From an uncultured Clostridia bacterium (GTDB lineage Bacteria; Bacillota; Clostridia; Christensenellales; Borkfalkiaceae): 64,000 bases of DNA. Numbering within the stretch: position 1 is the first letter of the stretch; every line of letters begins with the position of its first letter. Under the pieces are notes generated by a model. The model saw only the letters and a program-made list of their open reading frames with translations. It made no database searches and was not told the DNA's origin. Below are positions 17,315-25,323 of this stretch, piece after piece. A program made the position numbers and the translations under genes. Where the stretch lies: positions 58,251 to 122,250 of the forward strand of contig CALVWX010000001.1 in the NCBI GenBank assembly GCA_944368215.1. Reading direction: 5' to 3'.

Positions 17315-19972
17315 TTAATTCTTTTTCTTTGCGGCCTTTTCGATAAGCTTTTCGATCAGCTTCTGTATCTCTACGAGGGGGATGATGGCCACGGCCACGC
17401 CTATGGCAACAAGCCATTCCTGCCACGAAAGCATGAAGCTGTTGTCCGCGCCTTCTATGAATACCGTCTTTACGCCCGGCGTCAGTACTACGAACAGGGT
17501 AAGCGCAATGCCGATGAGCGCCGAAATATTGAGATATTTGTTTGCAAAGAAGTTTTTGTTGAGCACGCTGTTGCGCTGCGAGCGCAGGTTAAACGCGTGG
17601 AAGAGCTGTATGAAGCACAGCGATATGAATGCCATGGTCATAGGCTCTGCGTGGTGCTGGAATCCGTCTGCAAGCACGTACTGGCCGAGCAGATAGGAAA
17701 GCATTACGAGCGCCGTCTGCATTATGCCCTGAATGATTATATCTTTGCCCATCTGCCCTGCGAAGAGCGACGTGTCGCTCTTTCTCGGCGGCATCTGCAT
17801 TACGTCGCGTTCGGCCTTCTCTGTTCCCAGCGACAGCGCGGGGAAGGAGTCGGTTACCAGGTTTACCCAAAGTATCATAATGGGCGAAAGGAAGGTCTGG
17901 GGCTGGCCCGAAATGAGGGATATCATCTCGACGATGAAAAGGCACAGAACTTCTGCAATGTTCGCCGAAAGCAGGAACTGTATCGCCTTGGTTATGTTGG
18001 AGAATATCTTTCTGCCTTCTTCCACGGCGCCGACTATGGTTGCGAAGTTGTCGTCGGTGAGCACCATGTCCGCGGCTTCCTTTGAAACCTGCGTGCCCGT
18101 TATGCCCATGCCTATGCCAATGTCGGCTTCCTTAATGGAAGGGGCGTCGTTTACGCCGTCGCCCGTCATGGCCGTAACCTTGCCGTTGGCGCGGAAGGCT
18201 TTAACTATTCTTACTTTGTTTTCGGGGCTGACGCGCGCGAATACCGAGAATTTATTGATGTTCTCGTACAGGTATTCGTCGGTCATCTTGTCAAGTTCGG
18301 CTCCCGTAGCGGTCAGGTCGCCGTCGCGCAGGATGTCGAGCTCCCTCGCAATCGCGCAGGCTGTATCCATGTGGTCGCCCGTAATCATAAGGGCCTTTAT
18401 GCCGGCAGTCCTGCATTCGGCCACGGCCGCCTTTACTTCGGGGCGGGGAGGGTCTATCATGCCCATCAGGCCGACGAAAATCATACCCTCTTCGGATACG
18501 TCGTCGCCCTCTTTATATGCCGCCGCAAGCACGCGCAGCGCCCTGTGCGCCATCGCGCTGTTGGCCTGTTTTATTGCTTCAATGTCGGCGTCGGTTATGG
18601 GCATAACGCCCTTTGCGGTTACTATATGCGTGCAACGCGCTATCAGCATGTCGGGCGCGCCCTTGGTGTAGCTCTGCGTCTTGCCGTCGTGCGTGTGCAC
18701 GGTGGTCATAAGCTTGCGGCCCGAATCGAAGGGCTTTTCGTTTACGCGGGGATACTCGGCCGAAAGCCCGGCATAATCGCCGCCCTGATTTATGAAGTAA
18801 TCTACAAGCGCCGTCTCGGTGGGGTCGCCCTGAAGTCCCGTCTTGGTGGCCACGGTGTCGTTGCAAAGCGCCATGATGCGCTTCAAAAGGTCGTCCTCGC
18901 CGGAAGGGCAGTAGCCGTCCTTTACGGTCATCTTGTTGAGCGTAAGCGTGCCCGTTTTATCCGAGCAGATGACTTCGCAACAGCCGAGCGTTTCAACCGA
19001 AGGCAGGTTCTTTACAATGGCGTTGCGCTTGGACATCTTCTGCACGCCCATGGCCAGCACTATGGTTACGACTGCGGGCAGGCCTTCGGGTATTGCCGCA
19101 ACGGCTATCGCCACGGCCGTCATAAAGGCTTCCATGAATATATCGACGCTCAGGCCGGTGGATATGTGCGCGCATATATTTATAATGAATATGACGACGG
19201 CTATCGCAAGCACGAGGAAGGCGAGGATTTTCGTCGTCTTTGCCAGCTGCTTGTTGAGGGGGGAGGGGTCCTCTTTTACCTCGGTCAGCATCTGGGCTAT
19301 CTTGCCCATTTCGGTGGCCATGCCGGTGGCGACTACTATGCCGCGGCCGCGGCCGTAAGTTACGGTGCTGCCCGAGAACGCCGTGTTGTGTCTGTCGCCG
19401 AGGGGCGCCTTTTCATCTACTATGGCGTTGCAGTCCTTTTCTACGGGCACCGATTCGCCCGTCAGCGCGGCTTCTTCTATCTTGAGCGAAGCCGACTGTA
19501 TAAGCCTCATGTCGGCGGGAACCACGTCGCCCGCTTCAAGAATGACAACGTCGCCCACTACCAGCTCTTCGGAAGGAATTACAACCTGTTCTCCGTCGCG
19601 TATGGCCTTTACGAAGGGTTTGTTTTTGGCTTTCAGCGCTTCGAGCGCGTTTTCGGCCTTGTTTTCCTGCACAAAACCTATGATAGCGTTGATGATGACG
19701 ATGAGAAGGATGACGCCGCTGTCTATAAGTTCAATCCATTCGGTCTGCACTATGGCCAGCACCGCCGAAACGACGGCCGCTGCGAGCAGCACGATTATCA
19801 TGGGGTCGGTAAACTGACCCAGGAACTTTAAGATTGCGGGCGTTTTCCTGGCTTCGGCCAGCGCGTTTCTGCCGTTTTCGGCAAGGCGTTTCTGGGCTTC
19901 GGCGGTGGAAAGACCCTTCTCCGAGGAATCTACCTCGCGGCAGGTTTCCTCAATGCTTTTGTTGTGAAACAT
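17315..19972 (-). CDS. P-type cation ATPase (PMCA/SERCA-like), probable Mn2+/Ca2+ exporter
   Basis: Membrane pump of the P2 class, 885 residues. It has an N-terminal actuator segment, TGES in the A-domain (EEAALTGESVPVEK), PEGLPA in helix 4, the phosphorylation site ICSDKTGTLT, the hinge MTGDGVNDAPSIKEADIG and a C-terminal helix bundle with NLVTDSFPALSLG in helix 6. The helix 4 and 6 acidic and Asn/Asp residues match Ca2+-type pumps, which in bacteria often carry Mn2+. A Mn2+ riboswitch in its leader (20168-20254) points to Mn2+ export. The ATG at 19972 follows GAGGTG by 4 bases; an in-frame TTG at 19984 is less likely. Confidence 0.93.
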   Translation of the reverse strand: MFHNKSIEETCREVDSSEKGLSTAEAQKRLAENGRNALAEARKTPAILKFLGQFTDPMIIVLLAAAVVSAVLAIVQTEWIELIDSGVILLIVIINAIIGFVQENKAENALEALKAKNKPFVKAIRDGEQVVIPSEELVVGDVVILEAGDVVPADMRLIQSASLKIEEAALTGESVPVEKDCNAIVDEKAPLGDRHNTAFSGSTVTYGRGRGIVVATGMATEMGKIAQMLTEVKEDPSPLNKQLAKTTKILAFLVLAIAVVIFIINICAHISTGLSVDIFMEAFMTAVAIAVAAIPEGLPAVVTIVLAMGVQKMSKRNAIVKNLPSVETLGCCEVICSDKTGTLTLNKMTVKDGYCPSGEDDLLKRIMALCNDTVATKTGLQGDPTETALVDYFINQGGDYAGLSAEYPRVNEKPFDSGRKLMTTVHTHDGKTQSYTKGAPDMLIARCTHIVTAKGVMPITDADIEAIKQANSAMAHRALRVLAAAYKEGDDVSEEGMIFVGLMGMIDPPRPEVKAAVAECRTAGIKALMITGDHMDTACAIARELDILRDGDLTATGAELDKMTDEYLYENINKFSVFARVSPENKVRIVKAFRANGKVTAMTGDGVNDAPSIKEADIGIGMGITGTQVSKEAADMVLTDDNFATIVGAVEEGRKIFSNITKAIQFLLSANIAEVLCLFIVEMISLISGQPQTFLSPIMILWVNLVTDSFPALSLGTEKAERDVMQMPPRKSDTSLFAGQMGKDIIIQGIMQTALVMLSYLLGQYVLADGFQHHAEPMTMAFISLCFIQLFHAFNLRSQRNSVLNKNFFANKYLNISALIGIALTLFVVLTPGVKTVFIEGADNSFMLSWQEWLVAIGVAVAIIPLVEIQKLIEKLIEKAAKKKN

Positions 19973-20130
19973 CTTACACCTCAATTATATTTTTTCCGCT
20001 TTTGCCGCCGCTTATAACAGCGGCGGCAGCGAAATCTGCAAAAATGTCAAAGCGGCGCAGCGCGCGAAAGGATACCTTATATGCCCCCGCGAACGCACAT
20101 TCGCCCCGAAAAAATCCGCGAAAAACAAGC

Positions 20131-20176
20131 CGTAAAATAAAAAAGACTTCAAGCACTGAAAAATGCTAAAAGTCTT
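20131..20176 (-). terminator. Attenuator terminator of the Mn2+ riboswitch
   Basis: On the minus strand AAGACTTTTAGCA (20164-20176) pairs with TGCTTGAAGTCTT (20143-20155), followed by a T-rich run. The first arm is also the 3' strand of aptamer helix P1, so aptamer and terminator exclude each other. Ligand binding should therefore favour read-through. Confidence 0.82.
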
Positions 20177-20254
20177 GTTACCGAAAGTTCTGCGGCGGCG
20201 CGACCGGACAGTAAGTCGTGTTGACGGCTACGCACTTATAACTACTCCCTTTTA
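20168..20254 (-). ncRNA. yybP-ykoY manganese riboswitch aptamer
   Basis: Read on the minus strand, the leader of the P-type ATPase has AAAAGGGAGTAG (20242-20253), an internal GTCAACACGAC element (20215-20225), and ends CAAGACTTTT (20168-20177), closing helix P1. The GGGAGTAG loop and the AAGAC..TTT closing strand are marks of the yybP-ykoY class, which senses Mn2+ and often controls P-type ATPases and other Mn2+ exporters. It lies just downstream of a consensus promoter and upstream of an attenuator. Helix P4 and the second loop were not aligned in detail. Confidence 0.85.
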
Positions 20255-20279
20255 TGGCGGATTCAATTTTTACGGTATA

Positions 20280-20308
20280 ATTCTATCACACAACGTTCAC
20301 ACTGTCAA
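20280..20308 (-). promoter_or_regulatory. Promoter of the riboswitch-P-type ATPase transcript
   Basis: On the minus strand, TTGACA (20303-20308) and TAGAAT (20280-20285) with a 17-base spacer. The predicted start is about 20 bases before the aptamer. Confidence 0.85.
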
Positions 20309-20585
20309 ATATTTTAAGTAAATTAAAAATAGTTTTTGTGGCAGATACAGTTCGGAAAGCGCCTGCCCGATTTATGCGCGCAAGCGCGCGAAGGTGTTAC
20401 ACCGCCGGCCGCAAGAGAAGCATGTCTTTTCGGAAAAACAAGATTGCGGAGTACAGATGCAACGGTACGTTGCCCAGATTATCCATAAATTAATCCGTTT
20501 TGTATATAGACTTGCGCGTAATTATTATATATAATAATAACGCATAACAAATAATGCGCTATAGCAGCGTCAAGTGAGGTTTTAA
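20309..20585. other. Intergenic region upstream of eda
   Basis: No gene seen. The last 80 bases are AT-rich and contain TTGTAT, 17 bases, TATTAT as a possible weak promoter for eda, and GAGGT just before its start. The first 150 bases are GC-rich with a GCGCGCAAGCGCGC palindrome. No known riboswitch was recognised on the plus strand. Confidence 0.4.
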
Positions 20586-21569
20586 ATGACTATCAAAGAA
20601 AAAATAGACGCCATCGTCGAACAGTTCAGCTGCGTGGGCATAGTGCCCGTAATCAAGCTCGACAAGGTTGAAAATGCCGAAAAGCTTGCCAAGGCTCTTC
20701 GCGACGGCGGCATCAACTGTGCGGAAGTTACTTTCCGCGCAAAGGGTGCGGACGAAGTTATCTCCCGCATGGTAAAAGCTTATCCCGACATGCTCGTCGG
20801 CGCGGGTACCGTGCTCACCTGCGAGCAGGCGGACGCGGCTTATGCGGCGGGCGCAAAATTCTGCGTCGCTCCCGGCCTCAATCCCAAGGTTGTAAAGCAT
20901 TGCCTCGATAAGGGCATACCCTTTGCTCCCGGCTTATCTTCCGCCAGCGAAATCGAACAAGCCATCGAACTCGGCCTCGACTTCGTCAAATTCTTCCCCG
21001 CAGAGCAGGCGGGCGGCCTTCCCTACATAAAGTCGGTCTGCGGCCCTTACACGTCAATGCGTTTCATGCCCACCGGCGGCGTCACCGCGGACAACCTCAA
21101 TACGTATCTGGCTTACGATAAAATAGTCTGCTGCGGCGGCAGCTGGATAGTTCCCGCAAAGCTCCTCGACGAGGAAAACTGGGCAGGCATCACTGCGCTT
21201 TGCCGCGAGGCCGTAGATAAGATGCTCGGCTTCCAGATGGTTCACGTCGGCATCAACTGCGCCAATCCCGAGGAGGCTGAAAGCGTGGCGGACATGTTCG
21301 ACAATGCCTTCGGTTTCACCAAAAAGGTGGGCAACAGCTCGGTATTCGCGTCCACTTACGTCGAGTGCATGAAAAAGCCCTTCAAGGGCAAGATGGGTCA
21401 TATAGCCGTGGCGACCAACTCGGTCAAGCGCGCAATGTACCAGCTCAAAATGCGCGGCTACACCATCGACGAAAGCTCGGTAAAATACGACGCCAAGGGC
21501 AACCCCACGGTGGCGTATTTAAACGAAGATTTCGGCGGATTTGCCGTTCATCTTGTGCTTAAGAAATAA
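20586..21569 (+). CDS. eda: KDPG aldolase fused to a C-terminal VOC (glyoxalase-like) domain
   Basis: Cleaves 2-keto-3-deoxy-6-phosphogluconate to pyruvate and glyceraldehyde-3-phosphate. 327 residues against about 210 for plain Eda. Residues 1-212 are a complete class I aldolase: Glu47 and Arg51 in CAEVTFR, the Schiff-base Lys135 in FVKFFPAEQ, and PTGGV for phosphate binding. Residues about 215-327 form an added domain with the look of a vicinal-oxygen-chelate fold (MVHVGINC at its start, GKMGHIAVAT, then FAVHLVLKK), with His at positions typical of metal ligands. Whether it is catalytic is unknown. It precedes kdgK, which makes the substrate. Good ribosome site. Confidence 0.93.
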   Translation: MTIKEKIDAIVEQFSCVGIVPVIKLDKVENAEKLAKALRDGGINCAEVTFRAKGADEVISRMVKAYPDMLVGAGTVLTCEQADAAYAAGAKFCVAPGLNPKVVKHCLDKGIPFAPGLSSASEIEQAIELGLDFVKFFPAEQAGGLPYIKSVCGPYTSMRFMPTGGVTADNLNTYLAYDKIVCCGGSWIVPAKLLDEENWAGITALCREAVDKMLGFQMVHVGINCANPEEAESVADMFDNAFGFTKKVGNSSVFASTYVECMKKPFKGKMGHIAVATNSVKRAMYQLKMRGYTIDESSVKYDAKGNPTVAYLNEDFGGFAVHLVLKK

Positions 21570-21780
21570 CGCAAGTTGTTTGCGTTCATAAGCGTCGCAA
21601 TACGGTGTCGGGCTTGCGTTCGCCCTCGGTCACTTACCTCATTGTAAGCTCCCGTCGGGTCAATCCGCGCCCTCCTTGTCTTGCTCGCTTCTGAACACAA
21701 AACCCGACGCATATTTGCGGCGGAAATTAATTTAAAATAAAAAAATTAAAATAAATATATTTTGTTTTGGAGTTATAAAA

Positions 21781-22812
21781 ATGAAAAAGATTGTAACCAT
21801 GGGCGAGATCATGCTCCGCCTTTCCACCCCCAACAACGAAAAGTTCATTCAGGCCGACGAGTTTGATATCAACTACGGCGGCGGCGAAGCAAACGTTGCC
21901 GTTTCCTGCGCCAACTACGGACACAAGGCAGAATTCGTAACCGCTCTTCCCGATAACGAACTGGGCGATTGCGCAATCGCGGCTCTCCGCAAGTACGGCG
22001 TTGAAACCGACCACATCGCAAGATGCGGCGAAAGACTGGGCATCTACTACCTCGAAACCGGGTCGTCCATGCGCCCTTCCAAAGTCGTTTACGACAGGGC
22101 TCATTCTTCCATAACCACGGCTACCGCCAAGGATTTCGACTTCGACGCAATCTTCGAAGGAGCAGACTGGTTCCACTTCACGGGTATCACTCCCGCCGTA
22201 TCCGACAGCGCCGCAGTCCTCACCGAGGAAGCGCTCAAGGCCGCTAAAAAGCACGGCGTAACCGTCTCCGTAGACCTCAACTTCCGCAAAAAGCTGTGGT
22301 CGAGCGAAAAGGCTCAGAAGGTCATGACCGGCCTCATGAAGTATGTCGACGTCTGCATCGGCAACGAAGAAGACGCTGAACTCGTTCTCGGCTTCAAGCC
22401 CGGCAAGACGGACGTAACGAGCGGCGAACTCGAACTCGCAGGTTACAAGTCCATCTTCGAACAGATGGTTGCAAAGTTCGGCTTCAAGTATGCCATCTCT
22501 TCCCTCCGCGTATCCCACTCCGCGTCGGATAACGGCTGGTCGGCATGCATCTACTCGGCCGCAACCAAGGAATTCTATCATTCCAAAACCTATTCCATCC
22601 ATCCCATCGTAGACCGCGTCGGCGGCGGCGACTCCTTCGCGGGCGGCGTCATCACCGGTTTCCTCGACGGCAAGGATTTCAAGTCCGCGCTTGAATTCGG
22701 CGTTGCCGCATCGGCGCTCAAGCACACCATCCCCGGCGACTTCAACCTCGTCTCCCGCAAGGAAGTCGAAGCTCTCGCAGGCGGCGACGGTTCCGGCCGC
22801 GTTCAGAGATAA
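21781..22812 (+). CDS. kdgK: 2-keto-3-deoxygluconate kinase
   Basis: PfkB-family kinase phosphorylating KDG to KDPG, the substrate of Eda next door. 343 residues. GEIMLRLSTPNNEKFIQAD at the N-terminus, the substrate-binding NYGGGEANVAVSCANYG, and the PfkB signature with the catalytic Asp in VDRVGGGDSFAGGV near residue 285 are present. The position between eda and kduI, and the need for a KDG kinase in this pathway, support the specific call over fructokinase or ribokinase. GGAG lies 11 bases before the ATG. The stop overlaps the next start by one base. The gap 21570-21780 upstream shows nothing but a GC-rich stretch and an AT-rich run. Confidence 0.93.
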   Translation: MKKIVTMGEIMLRLSTPNNEKFIQADEFDINYGGGEANVAVSCANYGHKAEFVTALPDNELGDCAIAALRKYGVETDHIARCGERLGIYYLETGSSMRPSKVVYDRAHSSITTATAKDFDFDAIFEGADWFHFTGITPAVSDSAAVLTEEALKAAKKHGVTVSVDLNFRKKLWSSEKAQKVMTGLMKYVDVCIGNEEDAELVLGFKPGKTDVTSGELELAGYKSIFEQMVAKFGFKYAISSLRVSHSASDNGWSACIYSAATKEFYHSKTYSIHPIVDRVGGGDSFAGGVITGFLDGKDFKSALEFGVAASALKHTIPGDFNLVSRKEVEALAGGDGSGRVQR

Positions 22813-23651
22813 TGAAAATAGCATTCCGCACGCACGATCTCGGCGCAAAGGGTATAGAGGGCGTGATATCCCGCGTTCATGCCGAAGGCATAGACGCCGT
22901 TCAGCTCGTCGTCTATAAATTTATGGAGGGCATAAAGCAGCTGCCCGGTTCGCTCACGCGCGAGACGGCGGAATACATAGGCAACTCGCTCAAGGGGGCG
23001 GAAATATCCGTCCCCCTGATAGGCGCCTATTTCAACCCCGTCCATTCCGACAAGCAAAAAGTGGCCGACTGCAAGGAGACCTTCAAAGATTATTTAAGGT
23101 ACGCAAAACTGCTCGGCTCGGACATAGTCGGCAGCGAAACGGGTTCCTTCAACGACGATAAATGGACGTACAACCCCCTCAACCGCACGGAGGAAGCTCT
23201 GCAGACGGTAATTTCCACCTTCACGGAGCTCGCCGACTACGCCGCCGAACAGGGCGTAAACATAGGCATGGAGGGTGCGGCGGGCCACTGCTGCTACTGC
23301 GTAAAGCAGTTAAAGCGCGCCATAGACGGCGTAAACAGGCCCAACGTAAAGGTAATTTTCGATCTGTACAATTACCTCGATATGTCCAATTACTCCGACT
23401 ATATGTCCATATTAAAGGAAGGACTTGCTACTTTTGCGGGAAGAATAGTCGTCTTCCACATGAAGGATTTCGTAGTGGAGGAGGGTAAAATAAAGCAGGT
23501 CGCGCCCGGCAAGGGCATGTTTGACTACAAGGCCATCCTCTCGCTCATAAAAGCTTACGATAAAGACGCCGTTCTCGTTTTAGAGGGCACCACGGGCGAG
23601 GATATAGGCCCTGCGATTGAGTTTGTAAGGCTCACGTGGGAAGGCGTTTGA
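22812..23651 (+). CDS. Sugar phosphate isomerase/epimerase family (TIM barrel)
   Basis: AP-endonuclease-2-like TIM barrel, 279 residues. Metal-site residues are recognisable: GSETG (about residue 97), IGMEGAAGH, VIFDLYNYLD and VFHMKDF, ending VLVLEGT. Translation is coupled to kdgK by a one-base overlap (TAATG), so it belongs to the KDG pathway operon. The specific reaction is not readable. Candidates are isomerisation of a uronate or deoxy-hexulosonate, or processing of a related sugar acid. No known pathway step is left unfilled by the other genes, so it may serve a side substrate of pectin. Confidence 0.82.
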   Translation: MKIAFRTHDLGAKGIEGVISRVHAEGIDAVQLVVYKFMEGIKQLPGSLTRETAEYIGNSLKGAEISVPLIGAYFNPVHSDKQKVADCKETFKDYLRYAKLLGSDIVGSETGSFNDDKWTYNPLNRTEEALQTVISTFTELADYAAEQGVNIGMEGAAGHCCYCVKQLKRAIDGVNRPNVKVIFDLYNYLDMSNYSDYMSILKEGLATFAGRIVVFHMKDFVVEEGKIKQVAPGKGMFDYKAILSLIKAYDKDAVLVLEGTTGEDIGPAIEFVRLTWEGV

Positions 23652-24014
23652 GTAAATTTGCTTCGTGATACTTTGTCGCGCTTGCAGGTGTGTTTCACAT
23701 CGGTGTCATACTGAGCGGAGCGGCCAAATGGCCGCGCAGTCGAATGTATCTTGCAGAATATGAAATCGGGCAAGATCGCCATGCAATAGCGGAAATCTAC
23801 TTGCGTGCAGTATTTTAAATAATTAACGGCGCAAGCGAAACCACGCTTTCGCGCGGCGCAACTCAATTTGCGAACCCTTTCGCCTCAGCGCGGTGAACGG
23901 GCGCAATTAATAAATAGTAGGGCGCGAAAGATTGCGCCCGGAGGGGGCCGGCCCCTCAAAATAACGGCAAATCGAAGCCGCCCCAAGGCGAGATTTGCGT
24001 TAAGAGGTATAATA
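23652..24014. other. Intergenic region before kduI
   Basis: 363 bases without a gene. It contains the truncated family A repeat at 23704, then GC-rich inverted segments, for example GCGCCCGGAGGGGGCCGGCC. No clear promoter was found; kduI may depend on read-through or an unrecognised promoter. GAGG lies 8 bases before the kduI start. Confidence 0.4.
23704..23777. repeat. Interspersed repeat family A, copy 3 (truncated)
   Basis: Starts TGTCATACTGAGCGGAGCGG and continues to GCAGTCGAATGTATCTTGC and GGGCAAGATCG, but the right end (CTCAAGATGACA) is missing. It is a decayed copy. Confidence 0.75.
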
Positions 24015-24884
24015 ATGAAATTTGATGTAAGATATGCAAATCATCCCGATGATTCAAAACATTACGACACAAAAGAGCTTCGCGAAAAGTATCTGATTGA
24101 AAAACTTTTCGCTCCCGACGATATTTTACTCACATATTCCCATCAGGACAGAATAATCGCCGGCGGCGCAATGCCCGTCAAAAAGGCTCTGTCCCTCGGC
24201 ACCTTCAAGGAGCTTGCCACCAACTACTTCCTCGAAAGAAGGGAGATGGGCGTAATCAACATCGGCGGCGCGGGCATAATCGTGCTCGACGGCAAGGATT
24301 ACGAAATAGGCTTCAAGGAAGGCATTTATATCGGCAAGGGTACCAGGGAAGTCACCTTCAAATCGGTCGACCCTTCCAATCCCGCCAAATTCTATATCAA
24401 TTCCAGCCCCGCGCACAAGGAATACCCCACGGTTAAAATCACCAAACCCGTAGAGGGCAAAGAGCCCCCTGAAGGTACAAGGTATTGCATCCAGCGCCAT
24501 CTCGGCACCGTAGAGGGTATGAATAAGCGCACCATCAACCAGTTCATCATCGGCGGCGTATGCGAAAGCTGCCAGCTCTCCATGGGCATGACCGAACTCG
24601 ACGTGGGTTCCTCGTGGAACACTCTTCCTTCGCACACCCACGAAAGAAGAATGGAAGTATATATGTACTTCGAACTTCCCGCCGATCAGGCCGTGTTCCA
24701 CCTCATGGGCACCCCTCAGGAGACCCGCCACATTGTAATGCATAACGAGCAGGCGGTCATTTCGCCTTCGTGGTCCATTCATACGGGCGTCGGCACCATG
24801 AACTACACGTTCATCTGGGGCATGTGCGGCGAAAACCAGACTTACGACGATATGGACAATATCAAGACGGAAGACCTGAGATAA
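24015..24884 (+). CDS. kduI: 5-keto-4-deoxyuronate isomerase KduI
   Basis: Zn2+ isomerase converting 4-deoxy-L-threo-5-hexosulose uronate, the product of unsaturated galacturonate, to 2,5-diketo-3-deoxygluconate, the substrate of KduD. 289 residues. Zinc ligands are visible: His207 and His209 (LPSHTHERRMEVY), Glu214 and His256 (WSIHTGVGT). FVRYANHP-type N-terminus and DQDRIIAGG are also typical. The start is the ATG at 24015, 8 bases after GAGG; the frame is open upstream but GC-rich and lacks a site. Together with GH105 and KduD it forms the unsaturated-uronate branch. Confidence 0.96.
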   Translation: MKFDVRYANHPDDSKHYDTKELREKYLIEKLFAPDDILLTYSHQDRIIAGGAMPVKKALSLGTFKELATNYFLERREMGVINIGGAGIIVLDGKDYEIGFKEGIYIGKGTREVTFKSVDPSNPAKFYINSSPAHKEYPTVKITKPVEGKEPPEGTRYCIQRHLGTVEGMNKRTINQFIIGGVCESCQLSMGMTELDVGSSWNTLPSHTHERRMEVYMYFELPADQAVFHLMGTPQETRHIVMHNEQAVISPSWSIHTGVGTMNYTFIWGMCGENQTYDDMDNIKTEDLR

Positions 24885-25323
24885 ATTTTTCGCTCGGTTC
24901 GTATCCGTTTCGCGTCTCAAACGGCGCAAGGGAAACGCCGTTTTCGGTTGCCACTCGCGCGTGGTTAGGCGCTCGCTCATCTCACAACGCTCAAACAGTG
25001 GATGTCCACTGTTTGAAGAACAGCGTTGTTCGTCGTGCGAACGCGTAGCGAGGTGTTGCGGTCGGTAGCACTTAACTGGCGGAGCCGGCCAAAACTTTCG
25101 TGAAGTAAAAATAAATAACGTCGCAAGGCGAACTCATTTCGCCGCCCGGCGGACAAAATTTGTTGCGCAAGCAACCTCAGCGAAGGGGATTTGCGCGATT
25201 AAATAAATATGAGTGCCCTTAGGCATCGCGCAAAGGGGAGCGGCGCTCCCCCAGTCACGAAAAATTGTTGCGCGTCGCCGGCGCACAATTTTCGTGAAAA
25301 AATCTATAAGGGGAAATAAAAAA
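24885..25323. other. Hairpin-rich intergenic region before the first ABC ATPase
   Basis: 439 bases without a gene. Several strong inverted repeats: AAACAGTGGA/TCCACTGTTT inside an outer ACAACGCT/AGCGTTGT pair (24983-25028), GGGGAGC/GCTCCCC (25235-25251), and CACGAAAAATTGT with GCACAATTTTCGTG (25257-25296). No U-tract follows most of them. They may be repeat remnants or RNA processing structures. No promoter is evident. Confidence 0.45.

Noticed and set aside
18371-19831. Long open frame (486 codons) on the plus strand inside the P-type ATPase gene
   Set aside because: It is the mirror of a GC-rich gene with strong motifs on the minus strand; its product is rich in His, Arg and Tyr with no recognisable family and no ribosome site.
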